Below are positions 1 through 6,359 of a DNA stretch of 9,520 bases, piece after piece. The position numbers were made by a program, and so were the translations under genes. The notes beneath the pieces were generated by a model. That model was not told the origin of the DNA. It worked only from the letters and a program-made list of their open reading frames with translations, and did no database searches. Numbering within the stretch: position 1 is the first letter of the stretch; the number at the start of each line of letters is the position of its first letter. Origin of the DNA: CALRGL01 sp964374035 (GTDB taxonomy: Bacteria; Patescibacteriota; Patescibacteriia; UBA9934; GWF2-40-263). The stretch lies in NCBI GenBank assembly GCA_964374035.1, contig CAYJWY010000033.1, positions 1 through 9,520 of the forward strand. The letters run 5' to 3'.

Positions 1-1029
1 CGCATGAAGTATCGCTACCTGGATTTGCGAAGTGAACGTTTGCAAAAAAATATTCGCCTTCGAAGCAATTGGGTCCAAGCGTGTCGTCAGTATTTGTTCG
101 ACAACCACTTCGTCGAAATCGAAACGCCGCTTCTCACCAAGGCAACGCCAGAAGGTTCACGCGACTTTGTCGTGCCTTCGCGTTTGCAACCAGGAAAGTT
201 TTTTGCGCTTCCACAAAGTCCACAACAATACAAACAACTCTTGATGGCGGCCGGATTTGAACGCTACTTCCAGACCGCGCGTGCGCTTCGTGATGAGGAT
301 CCGCGAGCGGATCGCGGATTTGAGCACACGCAAGTCGATATTGAGATGAGTTTTGTTGAGCGTGAGGACGTGATGGACATGGTGGAAGCAATGGTGGTGA
401 GCGCCGCAGAGAAACTTGGCTTCACGATTGCGATGAAGCCGTTTCCTCGCATCACGTACAAAGAGTCGATGGCGAAGTACGGCGCGGACAAGTTCGACAT
501 GCGCACGCAGGAAGAAAAAGAGAAGGGGATCCTTGCCTACGCCTGGGTCATCGACTTTCCGTTCTTCGAGAAGGACGAGCGCAGTGGTCGATGGACGTTT
601 ACACACAATCCGTTTTCAAACCCGCTTCCCGAGTTTCTCGCAGATCACCTCGCGGGCCGTAACATCGAAAACATTCTCACGTCGCAGTACGACCTTGTGT
701 GCAACGGCTATGAATCCGGTGGAGGAAGTATTCGCGCACACGATCCGGCCGTGCTCGAAGCGACGTATCGCAACATGGGGTATGCTCAAGACGAGATCAA
801 GCAGTCCGTCGGTCACATGATCGAAGCCTTTCAGTTCGGCGCGCCACCACACGGCGGCATTGCCCTTGGCGTTGAACGCAACCTCATGAACCTCACGGGC
901 GAAACCGCCCTTCGCGAAGTCGTCGCGTTTCCGATGACGAGTACAGGTCACACGTCCGTGATGGACGCCCCGGATACGCTTCCGGATACAGCTCTAAGCG
1001 AGCTTCATCTACAAGTAAAAAATGACTAG
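1..1029 (+). CDS. aspS: Aspartyl-tRNA synthetase, 3' part (GAD-less)
   Basis: Class II synthetase that charges tRNA-Asp with aspartate in the cytoplasm. The frame is open from base 1 (Arg, then MKYRYLDLR), which matches the middle of bacterial AspRS, so the N-terminal anticodon-binding OB fold lies off the window and the ATG at 4 is internal. Numbered from that Met: QSPQ at 71-74, motif 2 around 94-114 (RDEDPRADRGFEHTQ), WVIDFPFFE at 181-189, and motif 3 at 285-292 ending in GVER with the ATP-binding Arg292. The motif 2 and QSPQ sequences are of bacterial type. In E. coli-type enzymes a GAD domain of about 130 residues follows a YGSDKPDLR-like segment. Here YGADKFDMR (159-167) reaches WVIDFP after only 13 residues, so that domain is absent. 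The last 8 bases overlap scpA, suggesting one transcript. Identity is secure; whether it is Asp-specific or also charges tRNA-Asn cannot be judged. Confidence 0.95.
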   Translation, partial: RMKYRYLDLRSERLQKNIRLRSNWVQACRQYLFDNHFVEIETPLLTKATPEGSRDFVVPSRLQPGKFFALPQSPQQYKQLLMAAGFERYFQTARALRDEDPRADRGFEHTQVDIEMSFVEREDVMDMVEAMVVSAAEKLGFTIAMKPFPRITYKESMAKYGADKFDMRTQEEKEKGILAYAWVIDFPFFEKDERSGRWTFTHNPFSNPLPEFLADHLAGRNIENILTSQYDLVCNGYESGGGSIRAHDPAVLEATYRNMGYAQDEIKQSVGHMIEAFQFGAPPHGGIALGVERNLMNLTGETALREVVAFPMTSTGHTSVMDAPDTLPDTALSELHLQVKND

Positions 1030-1786
1030 TTTAAGCGAAAATACAGAAGCCTGGCCTAAGCCCGGCTTTGACCAGGCTTCGGCTAGGCCTGGATTTGAGG
1101 TTGCGCTTGAGAAATATTCTGGTCCGTTGCAGTTGTTGCTCGACCTTATTCAGCGCAACGAACTTCCGATTACGGAAGTGTCGCTTGCACGTGTGACGGA
1201 AGATTACCTCGCGTATTTAAACGTTCATCAACCACCAACGGACGAGCTCGCGGATTTTCTCGTGATTGCGTCGCGTCTTCTCTTGATCAAGTCGAAAGCC
1301 ATCTTGCCGCAAGAGGACGAGCTCGAAGAAGACGATGGTTCGACCCTCGCATTGCAGTTGCGTCTGTATAAATTATTCAGCGACGCCGCCGATCACCTCG
1401 AGCATCTCCACGACGAACCGTTCGAATCATTCAGCCGCGTCAAGGCGATGGATGCGTCGATCAAAGAATTCGTGGTGCCAGAAGGACTCGATGCTCCAAG
1501 TTTGAAAGAAGCCTTCGACGGACTTCTCAAACGACTTGAACCGTACTTTCGTCTGCAACAAGTTGCGATAGAACGCGTTGTCTCCGTGCAAGAACGCATC
1601 GCAGAAATCCACGAAGCCATACTTCATCGATCACGCTTCGCCTTTCATCATCTTCTAGGCAACGGCGCATCGAAGGTTGATGTGGTTGTGAGTTTTCTCG
1701 CCCTTCTTGAACTCGTCAAACGTCAAGTCATCCGCGTCGTTCAAGGTGACACGTTCTCCGACATCGAAGTTACTCGGATTGATTAA
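1022..1786 (+). CDS. scpA: Segregation and condensation protein A
   Basis: Kleisin subunit of the bacterial condensin Smc-ScpA-ScpB, which bridges SMC heads and compacts and segregates the chromosome. The kleisin core starts at about residue 25 (FEVALEKYSGPLQLLLDLI), a clear ScpA N-terminal signature, followed by the helical region ending SRLLLIKSKAILP. The C-terminal winged helix is the segment from about HHLLGNGASKVDVVVSFLALLELVKR to the end. The length of 254 aa is normal for the family. The ATG at 1022 overlaps the aspS stop by 8 bp and has no clear Shine-Dalgarno site, so translational coupling is likely. Residues 11-26 are odd: they are encoded by overlapping inverted repeats and read as two PGF-containing half-copies (KPGF, RPGFE), which are not part of the conserved core. 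scpB lies 91 bp downstream, with a REP-like element between. Confidence 0.95.
   Translation: MTSLSENTEAWPKPGFDQASARPGFEVALEKYSGPLQLLLDLIQRNELPITEVSLARVTEDYLAYLNVHQPPTDELADFLVIASRLLLIKSKAILPQEDELEEDDGSTLALQLRLYKLFSDAADHLEHLHDEPFESFSRVKAMDASIKEFVVPEGLDAPSLKEAFDGLLKRLEPYFRLQQVAIERVVSVQERIAEIHEAILHRSRFAFHHLLGNGASKVDVVVSFLALLELVKRQVIRVVQGDTFSDIEVTRID
1046..1092 (+). repeat. Overlapping inverted repeats inside the 5' end of scpA
   Basis: GAAGCCTGG at 1046-1054 is perfectly complementary to CCAGGCTTC at 1072-1080. The CCAGGC of the second arm can instead pair with GCCTGG at 1087-1092. The segment is in frame and encodes non-conserved N-terminal residues of ScpA (about 9-24). It could be a small palindromic insertion or an mRNA structure close to the start codon. 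The pairing is seen directly; the function is unknown. Confidence 0.55.
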
Positions 1787-1800
1787 TGAGTTTCCTTCTG

Positions 1801-1858
1801 TGTCATTCTGAGCGAAGCGAAGAATCTTAAGAGATCCTTCACTGCGTTTATGATGACA
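1801..1858. repeat. REP-like dispersed palindrome between scpA and scpB
   Basis: The left arm (1801-1828) starts TGTCATTCTGAGCGAAGCGA and runs into AGAATCTT. The right arm (1831-1858) is a degraded inverted copy that ends in ATGACA; about 20 of its 27 bases fit the expected reverse complement. I recognise the left arm as a hairpin family scattered through intergenic regions of many bacterial phyla, often betrayed by the spurious translation ILRFAQND on the opposite strand, as it is here. Such palindromes are usually mobilised in trans by IS200/REP-associated tyrosine transposases; none is encoded in this window. It splits an otherwise continuous scpA-scpB pair and could modulate read-through or message stability. 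Confidence 0.8.
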
Positions 1859-1877
1859 AGCAGGAACAGATAACATT

Positions 1878-2429
1878 ATGCTCACCACAAAACTCGAAGC
1901 CATTCTGTTCGCGATTGCAAAGCCCGTAACAGTCAAACAACTCGCGAAGCAATTAGCGATCGCGGAGGAAGTTGTGATGGAAGCCGTCGACGTACTGAAA
2001 CAACAGCGTAACGTCGACGACTCCGGCGTTCATCTCATTGAACAAGAGGGGAAGATTCAGCTGGTGAGCAATCCAAGGTGTGCAAGCGACGTTTTGCTGT
2101 TTCTCAAACAAGAAGCCTCGGGTCCGCTCACACGTCCCTCCGTGGAAGCCCTCACGATCATTGCGTATCGCGGTCCCATCACCAAGCCAGAAATCGAACA
2201 AATTCGTGGTGTGAATTGTAGTCTGATTCTTCGCAACTTGCTTATTCGCGGACTCGTGGAAGAACGCGATGATGTAGAGCGACTACAGCCCGTTTACACG
2301 ATCTCGATTGATTTCATGAAAACGTTGGGTCTTGATTCGGTCACGGCCTTACCCGACTATGCATTGTTTCACAACAACAAGCAGATCGATGAACTGTTTT
2401 CACAGATAAGTGCTTCGGACGTCCTATGA
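1878..2429 (+). CDS. scpB: Segregation and condensation protein B
   Basis: Dimeric winged-helix partner of ScpA in the Smc-ScpAB condensin complex, acting on the nucleoid. The 183-aa length fits the family. The N-terminal winged helix begins at KLEAILFAIAKPVTVKQLAK (5-24). The family's most conserved block is at residues 84-111: LTRPSVEALTIIAYRGP followed by ITKPEIEQIRG, and then a NLLIRGLVEE segment. The end (TLGLDSVTALPDYALF) is also typical. The ATG at 1878 follows a weak AGGA at 1862-1865, 12 bp upstream, just after the REP-like palindrome. The stop codon overlaps the next gene's start as ATGA (2426-2429), so the downstream carboxypeptidase is probably translationally coupled. Confidence 0.95.
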   Translation: MLTTKLEAILFAIAKPVTVKQLAKQLAIAEEVVMEAVDVLKQQRNVDDSGVHLIEQEGKIQLVSNPRCASDVLLFLKQEASGPLTRPSVEALTIIAYRGPITKPEIEQIRGVNCSLILRNLLIRGLVEERDDVERLQPVYTISIDFMKTLGLDSVTALPDYALFHNNKQIDELFSQISASDVL

Positions 2430-3400
2430 TCGTAAGCGCGCTTGCTCACCTGATTTTTGCAACGACGATTTTGCAAATTGTCCCGATTGATGCATCGGAT
2501 GTTGAAAACCGAGTTCTTTCAACGCAATCATTCGTTCCTGTTTCGGTTTACAACGCATCTTCATTTTCCACGGCACGTTTGCCGATGGCCAGGAATGTCG
2601 ATCAGGCTCCAACAAAGCGGAAAATCAACTCGATTGGCGTGGTAACCACAGCAGTGAGCGCACTGGTTCTTGACCGACAAACACATACCGTGCTTTTTCA
2701 AAAAAATATCAACGAACCACGATCGATCGGTAGCATCACAAAACTCATGACGGCACTTGTTGTTTTAGAATCCGGTATTGATTTACAACAACGGGTGACT
2801 CTTCTTGCAGAGGACTTGCGTTTCGGCGGCGTCCAACATCTCTCCATCAACGACACGTACACCGTTCAGGATTTGCTGTATGCGAGTCTTGTAAGTTCGG
2901 ACAATACCGCAACCGCGGCGCTCGCACGGCTTTCGCGTTTGTCGATGGGTGATTTTGTTGCACGGATGAATGAAGAAGCGGCCGAGATCGGGATGGAGTA
3001 CACACAGTTTGTGGATCCAACGGGTCTGTCTGCAAAGAATCAATCCGTCGTCTATGACATCGCACGTCTTCTCGACGAGGTTGCACAGAACGCATGGATT
3101 CGTACCATGACACAAACCTCAACGGTTTTCATCACGGGTGGATCCGGTCGCGTCTACGAACTCAATAACACGGATGAACTGTTATCCAGTTTTGTCAATC
3201 AACCCCCATTCAAGATCGAAGCGGCAAAAACCGGATTTCTTCCCGAAGCGGGATATTGTCTTGGTACGCTTTTTTCAAATGAAGGAGGGCGTGAGATTAT
3301 TGTTGTTGTGCTTGGATCAAACAGCGATGCAGGACGATTTCAAGATGTTAAGGCGCTTGCCGCTTGGGCGTATGAGACGTATCAATGGGAAACTTCTTAA
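2426..3400 (+). CDS. Serine-type D-Ala-D-Ala carboxypeptidase, peptidase family S11
   Basis: A DacA/PBP5-like enzyme expected to trim the terminal D-alanine from peptidoglycan pentapeptides outside the cytoplasmic membrane. The three penicillin-binding signatures are visible: SITK with nucleophile Ser103 and Lys106, SDN at 158-160, and KTG at 266-268. Residues 4-19 form a hydrophobic segment that could be a signal peptide or anchor, but no basic residue precedes it, which is unusual. A low-complexity linker of about 50 residues separates it from the catalytic domain. The protein ends about 55 residues after KTG, so the C-terminal beta-rich domain and amphipathic anchor of classical PBP5 are absent. 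The start overlaps scpB by 4 bp (ATGA) and has no obvious Shine-Dalgarno site of its own. The match to S11 is strong; which dac paralogue it corresponds to cannot be said. Confidence 0.9.
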   Translation: MIVSALAHLIFATTILQIVPIDASDVENRVLSTQSFVPVSVYNASSFSTARLPMARNVDQAPTKRKINSIGVVTTAVSALVLDRQTHTVLFQKNINEPRSIGSITKLMTALVVLESGIDLQQRVTLLAEDLRFGGVQHLSINDTYTVQDLLYASLVSSDNTATAALARLSRLSMGDFVARMNEEAAEIGMEYTQFVDPTGLSAKNQSVVYDIARLLDEVAQNAWIRTMTQTSTVFITGGSGRVYELNNTDELLSSFVNQPPFKIEAAKTGFLPEAGYCLGTLFSNEGGREIIVVVLGSNSDAGRFQDVKALAAWAYETYQWETS

Positions 3401-3433
3401 GACGATTCACAAAACAGTGTGTCACAAAGACCT

Positions 3434-4597
3434 ATGCGTATTGCTGTTGATGCCATGACGATCTGCGACGACGAGGGGGGAGTTGGTAACGGTATCGAAC
3501 ACTACACGTGGTCGATCCTCTTTGCGCTCGTACGTCTTCAACAAGATCATCAATTTGTTATCCTGGTTGCACACACCATGACGCCTCAACGCATGCGCGT
3601 GTTCACAGAGGGTATCAACAACGTCCGATTTTTGCGTGCGTCCTGCATGAGGATTCCGTTTGTCACCCGTCACATTTGGCACGCTCTTCGTCTATCGTTT
3701 CATCGTCCCGATATCCTCTTCGCACCGAGCGGTCAATGTCCGTTGTTGTGGCGAGGCAAGATGGTTGCCACGGCGCATGATGTTTTCATCTATCAGCATC
3801 CAGAATGGTTTTCTCCCGAGCAACGCAACGCATTCTCAACGCGTATTTGCGTTCCACTGGCCATTGAACACGCACGTCGTCTCATTGCGGTTTCGGCTTT
3901 TACGAAACGCGAATTGCATGCCTTGTTTCCCATGACCGAGGGTAAAACCCAAGTTGTGAGCGAAGGCATCGACATTCCCAATTTTCAACACACAACCGCA
4001 CCACAGCGATTCCCGTTCGATCGTGATTATATTGTATTCATCGGCACACGCGAGCCAAGAAAAAATCTTGTGCATGCGGTGCAAGCATTCGACCGATTTC
4101 TTGAAGGACATCCGGAGCAGGCAGAGCTCAGTCGTTTCATCATCGCTGGCGGACGCGGATTCAACTCGCAAAGAATCGAAGACGAGATTGATCGTGTGAA
4201 TGCATCGTGGAGTCAGATAGAACCTCACGGGGTCATTCAACGATTGGGTCGCGTGACTGAGGAAGAAAAGTGGATTCTGCTTAGTCGTGCCGCATGTTTA
4301 CTGTTTCCATCGTACGGGGAAGGATTCGGTTTGCCCGTGCTCGAAGCGATGGCCGTTGGCACACCGGTCATTACGACACGATACGGAGCTCTTGAAGAAG
4401 TCGGCGGCGACGTGCCTATTTATGTCGAGCCGGATGACGTTGAAGCCATGTCATTTTCGATTGCGCAGTGTCTTTTGGTTCCTGAAGGTGTTGCCGTTTT
4501 ATCGAAAGAGGGAAAGCAACGGGCAAAGTCCTACACATGGCAAGGTGCGGCAAGGAGTGTTCTTTCCATTTTGCAAGAGGTTGCAAACGAAAAATAG
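3434..4597 (+). CDS. GT4-type glycosyltransferase (GT-B fold)
   Basis: Retaining glycosyltransferase related to mannosyl- and glucosyl-transferases that use nucleotide sugars to build cell-surface glycans; donor and acceptor cannot be predicted. Numbered from the chosen start, the N-terminal Rossmann domain opens MRIAVDA, followed by a glycine-rich loop (GGVGNGIEHY, 15-24). The C-terminal donor domain begins near FIGTREPRKNL (about 202-212), which carries the basic RKN donor-phosphate motif. The retaining-GT E-x7-E motif is E296 GFGLPVL E304, followed by AMAVGTPVI. No membrane helix is evident. The frame also has a GTG at 3419, five codons upstream. I prefer ATG 3434 because family members begin at MRI-like sequence; neither start has a good ribosome binding site. 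The gene begins within 34 bp of the carboxypeptidase stop and probably ends the operon. Confidence 0.9.
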   Translation: MRIAVDAMTICDDEGGVGNGIEHYTWSILFALVRLQQDHQFVILVAHTMTPQRMRVFTEGINNVRFLRASCMRIPFVTRHIWHALRLSFHRPDILFAPSGQCPLLWRGKMVATAHDVFIYQHPEWFSPEQRNAFSTRICVPLAIEHARRLIAVSAFTKRELHALFPMTEGKTQVVSEGIDIPNFQHTTAPQRFPFDRDYIVFIGTREPRKNLVHAVQAFDRFLEGHPEQAELSRFIIAGGRGFNSQRIEDEIDRVNASWSQIEPHGVIQRLGRVTEEEKWILLSRAACLLFPSYGEGFGLPVLEAMAVGTPVITTRYGALEEVGGDVPIYVEPDDVEAMSFSIAQCLLVPEGVAVLSKEGKQRAKSYTWQGAARSVLSILQEVANEK

Positions 4598-4600
4598 ATC

Positions 4601-4769
4601 TGAGACCTCTGAAAAACGCCGATCTTTCGTCTCACGGGCCTTTGCCCGCCATAGCGGCTTCGGCTCGCGACGGCGGGCACCCGCCGACCCCACTCAAGGT
4701 AGTTTTCACTACCTTGAGTGGGGCTCGACAGCCCGTTCAACGAAATCTCACCATTTTTCAGATGTCTCA
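4601..4769. repeat. Large imperfect palindrome filling a convergent intergenic gap
   Basis: The 16-base left end (4601-4616, TGAGACCTCTGAAAAA) and the right end (4754-4769, TTTTTCAGATGTCTCA) are inverted copies with one mismatch. A second, weaker inverted pair lies inside (around 4622-4638 and 4731-4747, 12 of 17). The centre has a GC-rich hairpin (4643-4650 with 4672-4679), an alternative stem (CGGCGGG 4671-4677 with CCCGCCG 4680-4686) and a perfect hairpin at 4688-4723. It occupies almost the whole 177-bp gap between the convergent genes ending at 4597 and 4775. It resembles a MITE or a composite REP-type element with terminal inverted repeats. No coding sequence is supported. Confidence 0.65.
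4688..4723. terminator. Perfect 15-bp hairpin, possible bidirectional terminator
   Basis: CCCCACTCAAGGTAG at 4688-4702 is followed by a 6-base TTTTCA loop and the exact complement at 4709-4723. It lies between convergent genes, where a two-way stop is expected. No U-tract follows on either strand, so it is not a canonical intrinsic terminator; it may work only as part of the larger palindrome. Confidence 0.35.
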
Positions 4770-4774
4770 TTTCT

Positions 4775-5254
4775 CTATAATTTTGTTTGGAGGTAAGCGA
4801 TGAGAACGACTTGCGCCATGAGCGCGTAGTAAAGCGGAACATCACCTTTACGTTTGACGAAAAAGTCATGGAAGAAAAAGTGCAGGCGATTAAACCAGAC
4901 CAGATATTTTGTGTGTGTGAGTTCAAAGATGCCGACGATCAGATCCGGCAGAACCGAGCCAACAATACCCCATGTGAAGTTGCGTACAGAGGCAATGTCT
5001 CTTGTGTTTGCAAGGATGAGCACAAAGAGAATGGCCACAATGGCGTCGACCATGACGTAAGCGAGTGCTTGTTTGCGTCGAACTTTTTTGACTTTATAAT
5101 TGTCTGCAATTCCCGTATCGCCATGAGGAATCATGTCGATGAGAAAATGCGAGATAAAGCCAAAAATAAAGGCAAGAATGGGATTTCCTGTGGCGTGGCC
5201 AATAACCGCGCCGAGCGTCGCGTGTGTGGTCAGTGTCATAAGTAGTGCAATCAT
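4775..5254 (-). CDS. Small polytopic membrane protein, DUF457/YdjM-like putative metal-dependent hydrolase
   Basis: A protein of 159 aa with about four hydrophobic segments: around 12-42, 62-82, 92-112 and 138-155. Polar residues cluster in or beside them: H11, H20, SHFLIDMIPHGD at 35-46 (H36, D40, H44, D46), LPD at 102-104 and H125/H129/D130. This arrangement recalls the membrane-bound DUF457/YdjM group, whose His/Asp residues are thought to bind metal. The assignment is by pattern only and its substrate is unknown. The frame is open upstream to an ATG at 5386, but that extension would run into the purine phosphorylase gene and through its terminator, and it is low-quality protein. I therefore chose ATG 5254 (MIALLM); ATG 5239 is possible. 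No Shine-Dalgarno site precedes either, so initiation may be leaderless or coupled to weak read-through from the phosphorylase gene. Confidence 0.7.
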   Translation of the reverse strand: MIALLMTLTTHATLGAVIGHATGNPILAFIFGFISHFLIDMIPHGDTGIADNYKVKKVRRKQALAYVMVDAIVAILFVLILANTRDIASVRNFTWGIVGSVLPDLIVGIFELTHTKYLVWFNRLHFFFHDFFVKRKGDVPLYYALMAQVVLIAYLQTKL

Positions 5255-5271
5255 AGCACGAATTTGGCAGT

Positions 5272-5300
5272 AAAAAAACCCCTCGCTCGCAAGCAATGGG
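5272..5300 (-). terminator. Rho-independent terminator of the phosphorylase gene
   Basis: Read on the minus strand, directly after the stop codon at 5301-5303: CCC, then TTGCT, a TGCG loop, AGCGA and GGGG, followed by seven T. The stem is about 8 bp with one A/G mismatch and a T-G pair. The U-tract ends 17 bp before the start codon of the next minus-strand gene. Confidence 0.75.
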
Positions 5301-6155
5301 TTAGGAGTTGGCAATGTCGATCGTGCGTTCGAGGAGTTTCGCGAGGTTTGGTGCGGCCTGTCGTGCCACATCGCGATGGTGTTCATGCAACATTTCTTCC
5401 TTCGGTCCGTTGGTTACAAACCCAAGGGGAATGGTACGCACACCTGCGTCTTTGTAGACATCCAGTGCCGCAATACAGCATTCGGGCTTCACACTCATCC
5501 CAACGCAGTCGCCCAACGCATCGCGCATACGATCTTTGTCGTGCTTGCGTCCCTCGAAGTGCGAACCGCGCCAGAAGATGTGCGAACCAACCATGAGCTT
5601 GGGTTCATCGTCCCGCCCTTCCGTGACGAGACGCTGTGTGATAAACGGGTCAATCGTTTCCTCGGGATTTACGAACTCGCCGGGGAACAGCGGCATCTCC
5701 TCGCTCCAGCTGGAGATCCAGCCGTTGATCACAACCACGTTGCCTGCGTAGATGTTTTCTTTCAACGATCCCACACCGGCAGTGAGAATGAGATTACGCA
5801 CACCAAGATTCAGCATGGCCTCAATCTGTGCGCGCACCGCAAGTTTGATGTTGGGATTGAAGGTTGATTCGTTCATGTGCACGCGACCGCGCAAGACAAT
5901 GACGCGATGATGGTTCACTGTGCCAATCTCGTAACAACGGCTGTGTCCCTTGACCTCGCCGATTTCGTTCAGTGGATTGCCAAGCGTACTCATCGGGACA
6001 CTGCCCTCAACCTTCAGGGCAAAGGCATCGGCCCAACCGGTTCCAAGGACCACAGCAGTTTTCACACCCTCACAGTCTGGAAGTTCTGATCGCAGTTTGT
6101 GCACGATCTTGTTGAGCTGAACCTCGTAGTATGAACGCAAGTTATTCAGATTCAT
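5301..6155 (-). CDS. Purine nucleoside phosphorylase (PNP/MTAP family)
   Basis: Expected to split purine nucleosides with phosphate into free base and ribose-1-phosphate (purine salvage, cytoplasm). The 284-aa length fits the trimeric PNP/MTAP family. Family landmarks: VVLGTG (35-40) for the phosphate-binding loop, GH at 70-71 and GRVH at 90-93 for the two conserved His regions, LTAGVGSL for the usual TNAAGGL, and VGMSVKPE plus VTNGP near the C-terminal third (Met, Glu and Asn of the base/ribose pocket). The usual GPxFET segment is replaced by GSHFEGRKHDKD, which keeps the F-E but changes its surroundings, so substrate range may differ from textbook PNP. It could act on inosine/guanosine or on methylthioadenosine. 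The start at 6155 is fixed by a strong Shine-Dalgarno site. It has its own promoter-like sequence and a terminator. Confidence 0.85.
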   Translation of the reverse strand: MNLNNLRSYYEVQLNKIVHKLRSELPDCEGVKTAVVLGTGWADAFALKVEGSVPMSTLGNPLNEIGEVKGHSRCYEIGTVNHHRVIVLRGRVHMNESTFNPNIKLAVRAQIEAMLNLGVRNLILTAGVGSLKENIYAGNVVVINGWISSWSEEMPLFPGEFVNPEETIDPFITQRLVTEGRDDEPKLMVGSHIFWRGSHFEGRKHDKDRMRDALGDCVGMSVKPECCIAALDVYKDAGVRTIPLGFVTNGPKEEMLHEHHRDVARQAAPNLAKLLERTIDIANS

Positions 6156-6162
6156 TTGAACG

Positions 6163-6168
6163 TCCTTT
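6163..6168 (-). promoter_or_regulatory. Strong ribosome binding site for the phosphorylase
   Basis: AAAGGA on the minus strand, 7 bases before the ATG at 6155. This is the clearest Shine-Dalgarno sequence in the window and it fixes the start codon. Confidence 0.75.
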
Positions 6169-6184
6169 CACGCAGTTCAAGTTG

Positions 6185-6213
6185 AGCCTAGCAATGGGCT
6201 GAATGCTTGTCAA
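6185..6213 (-). promoter_or_regulatory. Putative sigma70-type promoter of the phosphorylase
   Basis: On the minus strand a perfect TTGACA -35 box (6208-6213) is followed after 17 bp by TAGGCT (6185-6190), which matches the -10 consensus at three of six positions. The start site would fall about 20-25 bases before the gene, leaving a short leader with the AAAGGA site. Spacing and position are good; the -10 box is weak. Confidence 0.5.
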
Positions 6214-6257
6214 TCCAAGCTGTTTTTGTTATTATTTTTGCGCTTACACATGAACAG

Positions 6258-6359
6258 GACTGACACAATTGGTGCAGGGCAAGGAAAGAGCAAGGCTTTC
6301 AAAACACCGCTCTTGACGTAGCCATGCGCCGATTGTGTGATGTTGTTACGTATCAACAC
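6258..6359 (+). ncRNA. Structured repeat unit 1 (short form)
   Basis: The outer stem pairs 6263-6276 (ACACAATTGGTGCA) with 6325-6338 (TGCGCCGATTGTGT): 14 continuous pairs including two T-G. Inside are GGC/GCC, an AAGGA/GACGTA internal loop, and AAGAGC/GCTCTT. A small hairpin follows: TGTTG (6341-6345) with CAACA (6354-6358). Compared with unit 2 it lacks a 32-bp apical hairpin. That it is transcribed is an assumption. Confidence 0.45.

Noticed and set aside
157..606. Minus-strand open frame of 149 codons inside aspS
   Set aside because: It is a shadow of the aspS coding frame with no family resemblance.
4287..4796. Plus-strand open frame of 169 codons
   Set aside because: It lies in another frame of the glycosyltransferase and then crosses the palindrome, and it has no recognisable protein features.
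5255..5386. Longer form of the minus-strand membrane protein starting at 5386
   Set aside because: The extension overlaps the end of the phosphorylase gene and its terminator and adds low-quality, non-conserved residues.
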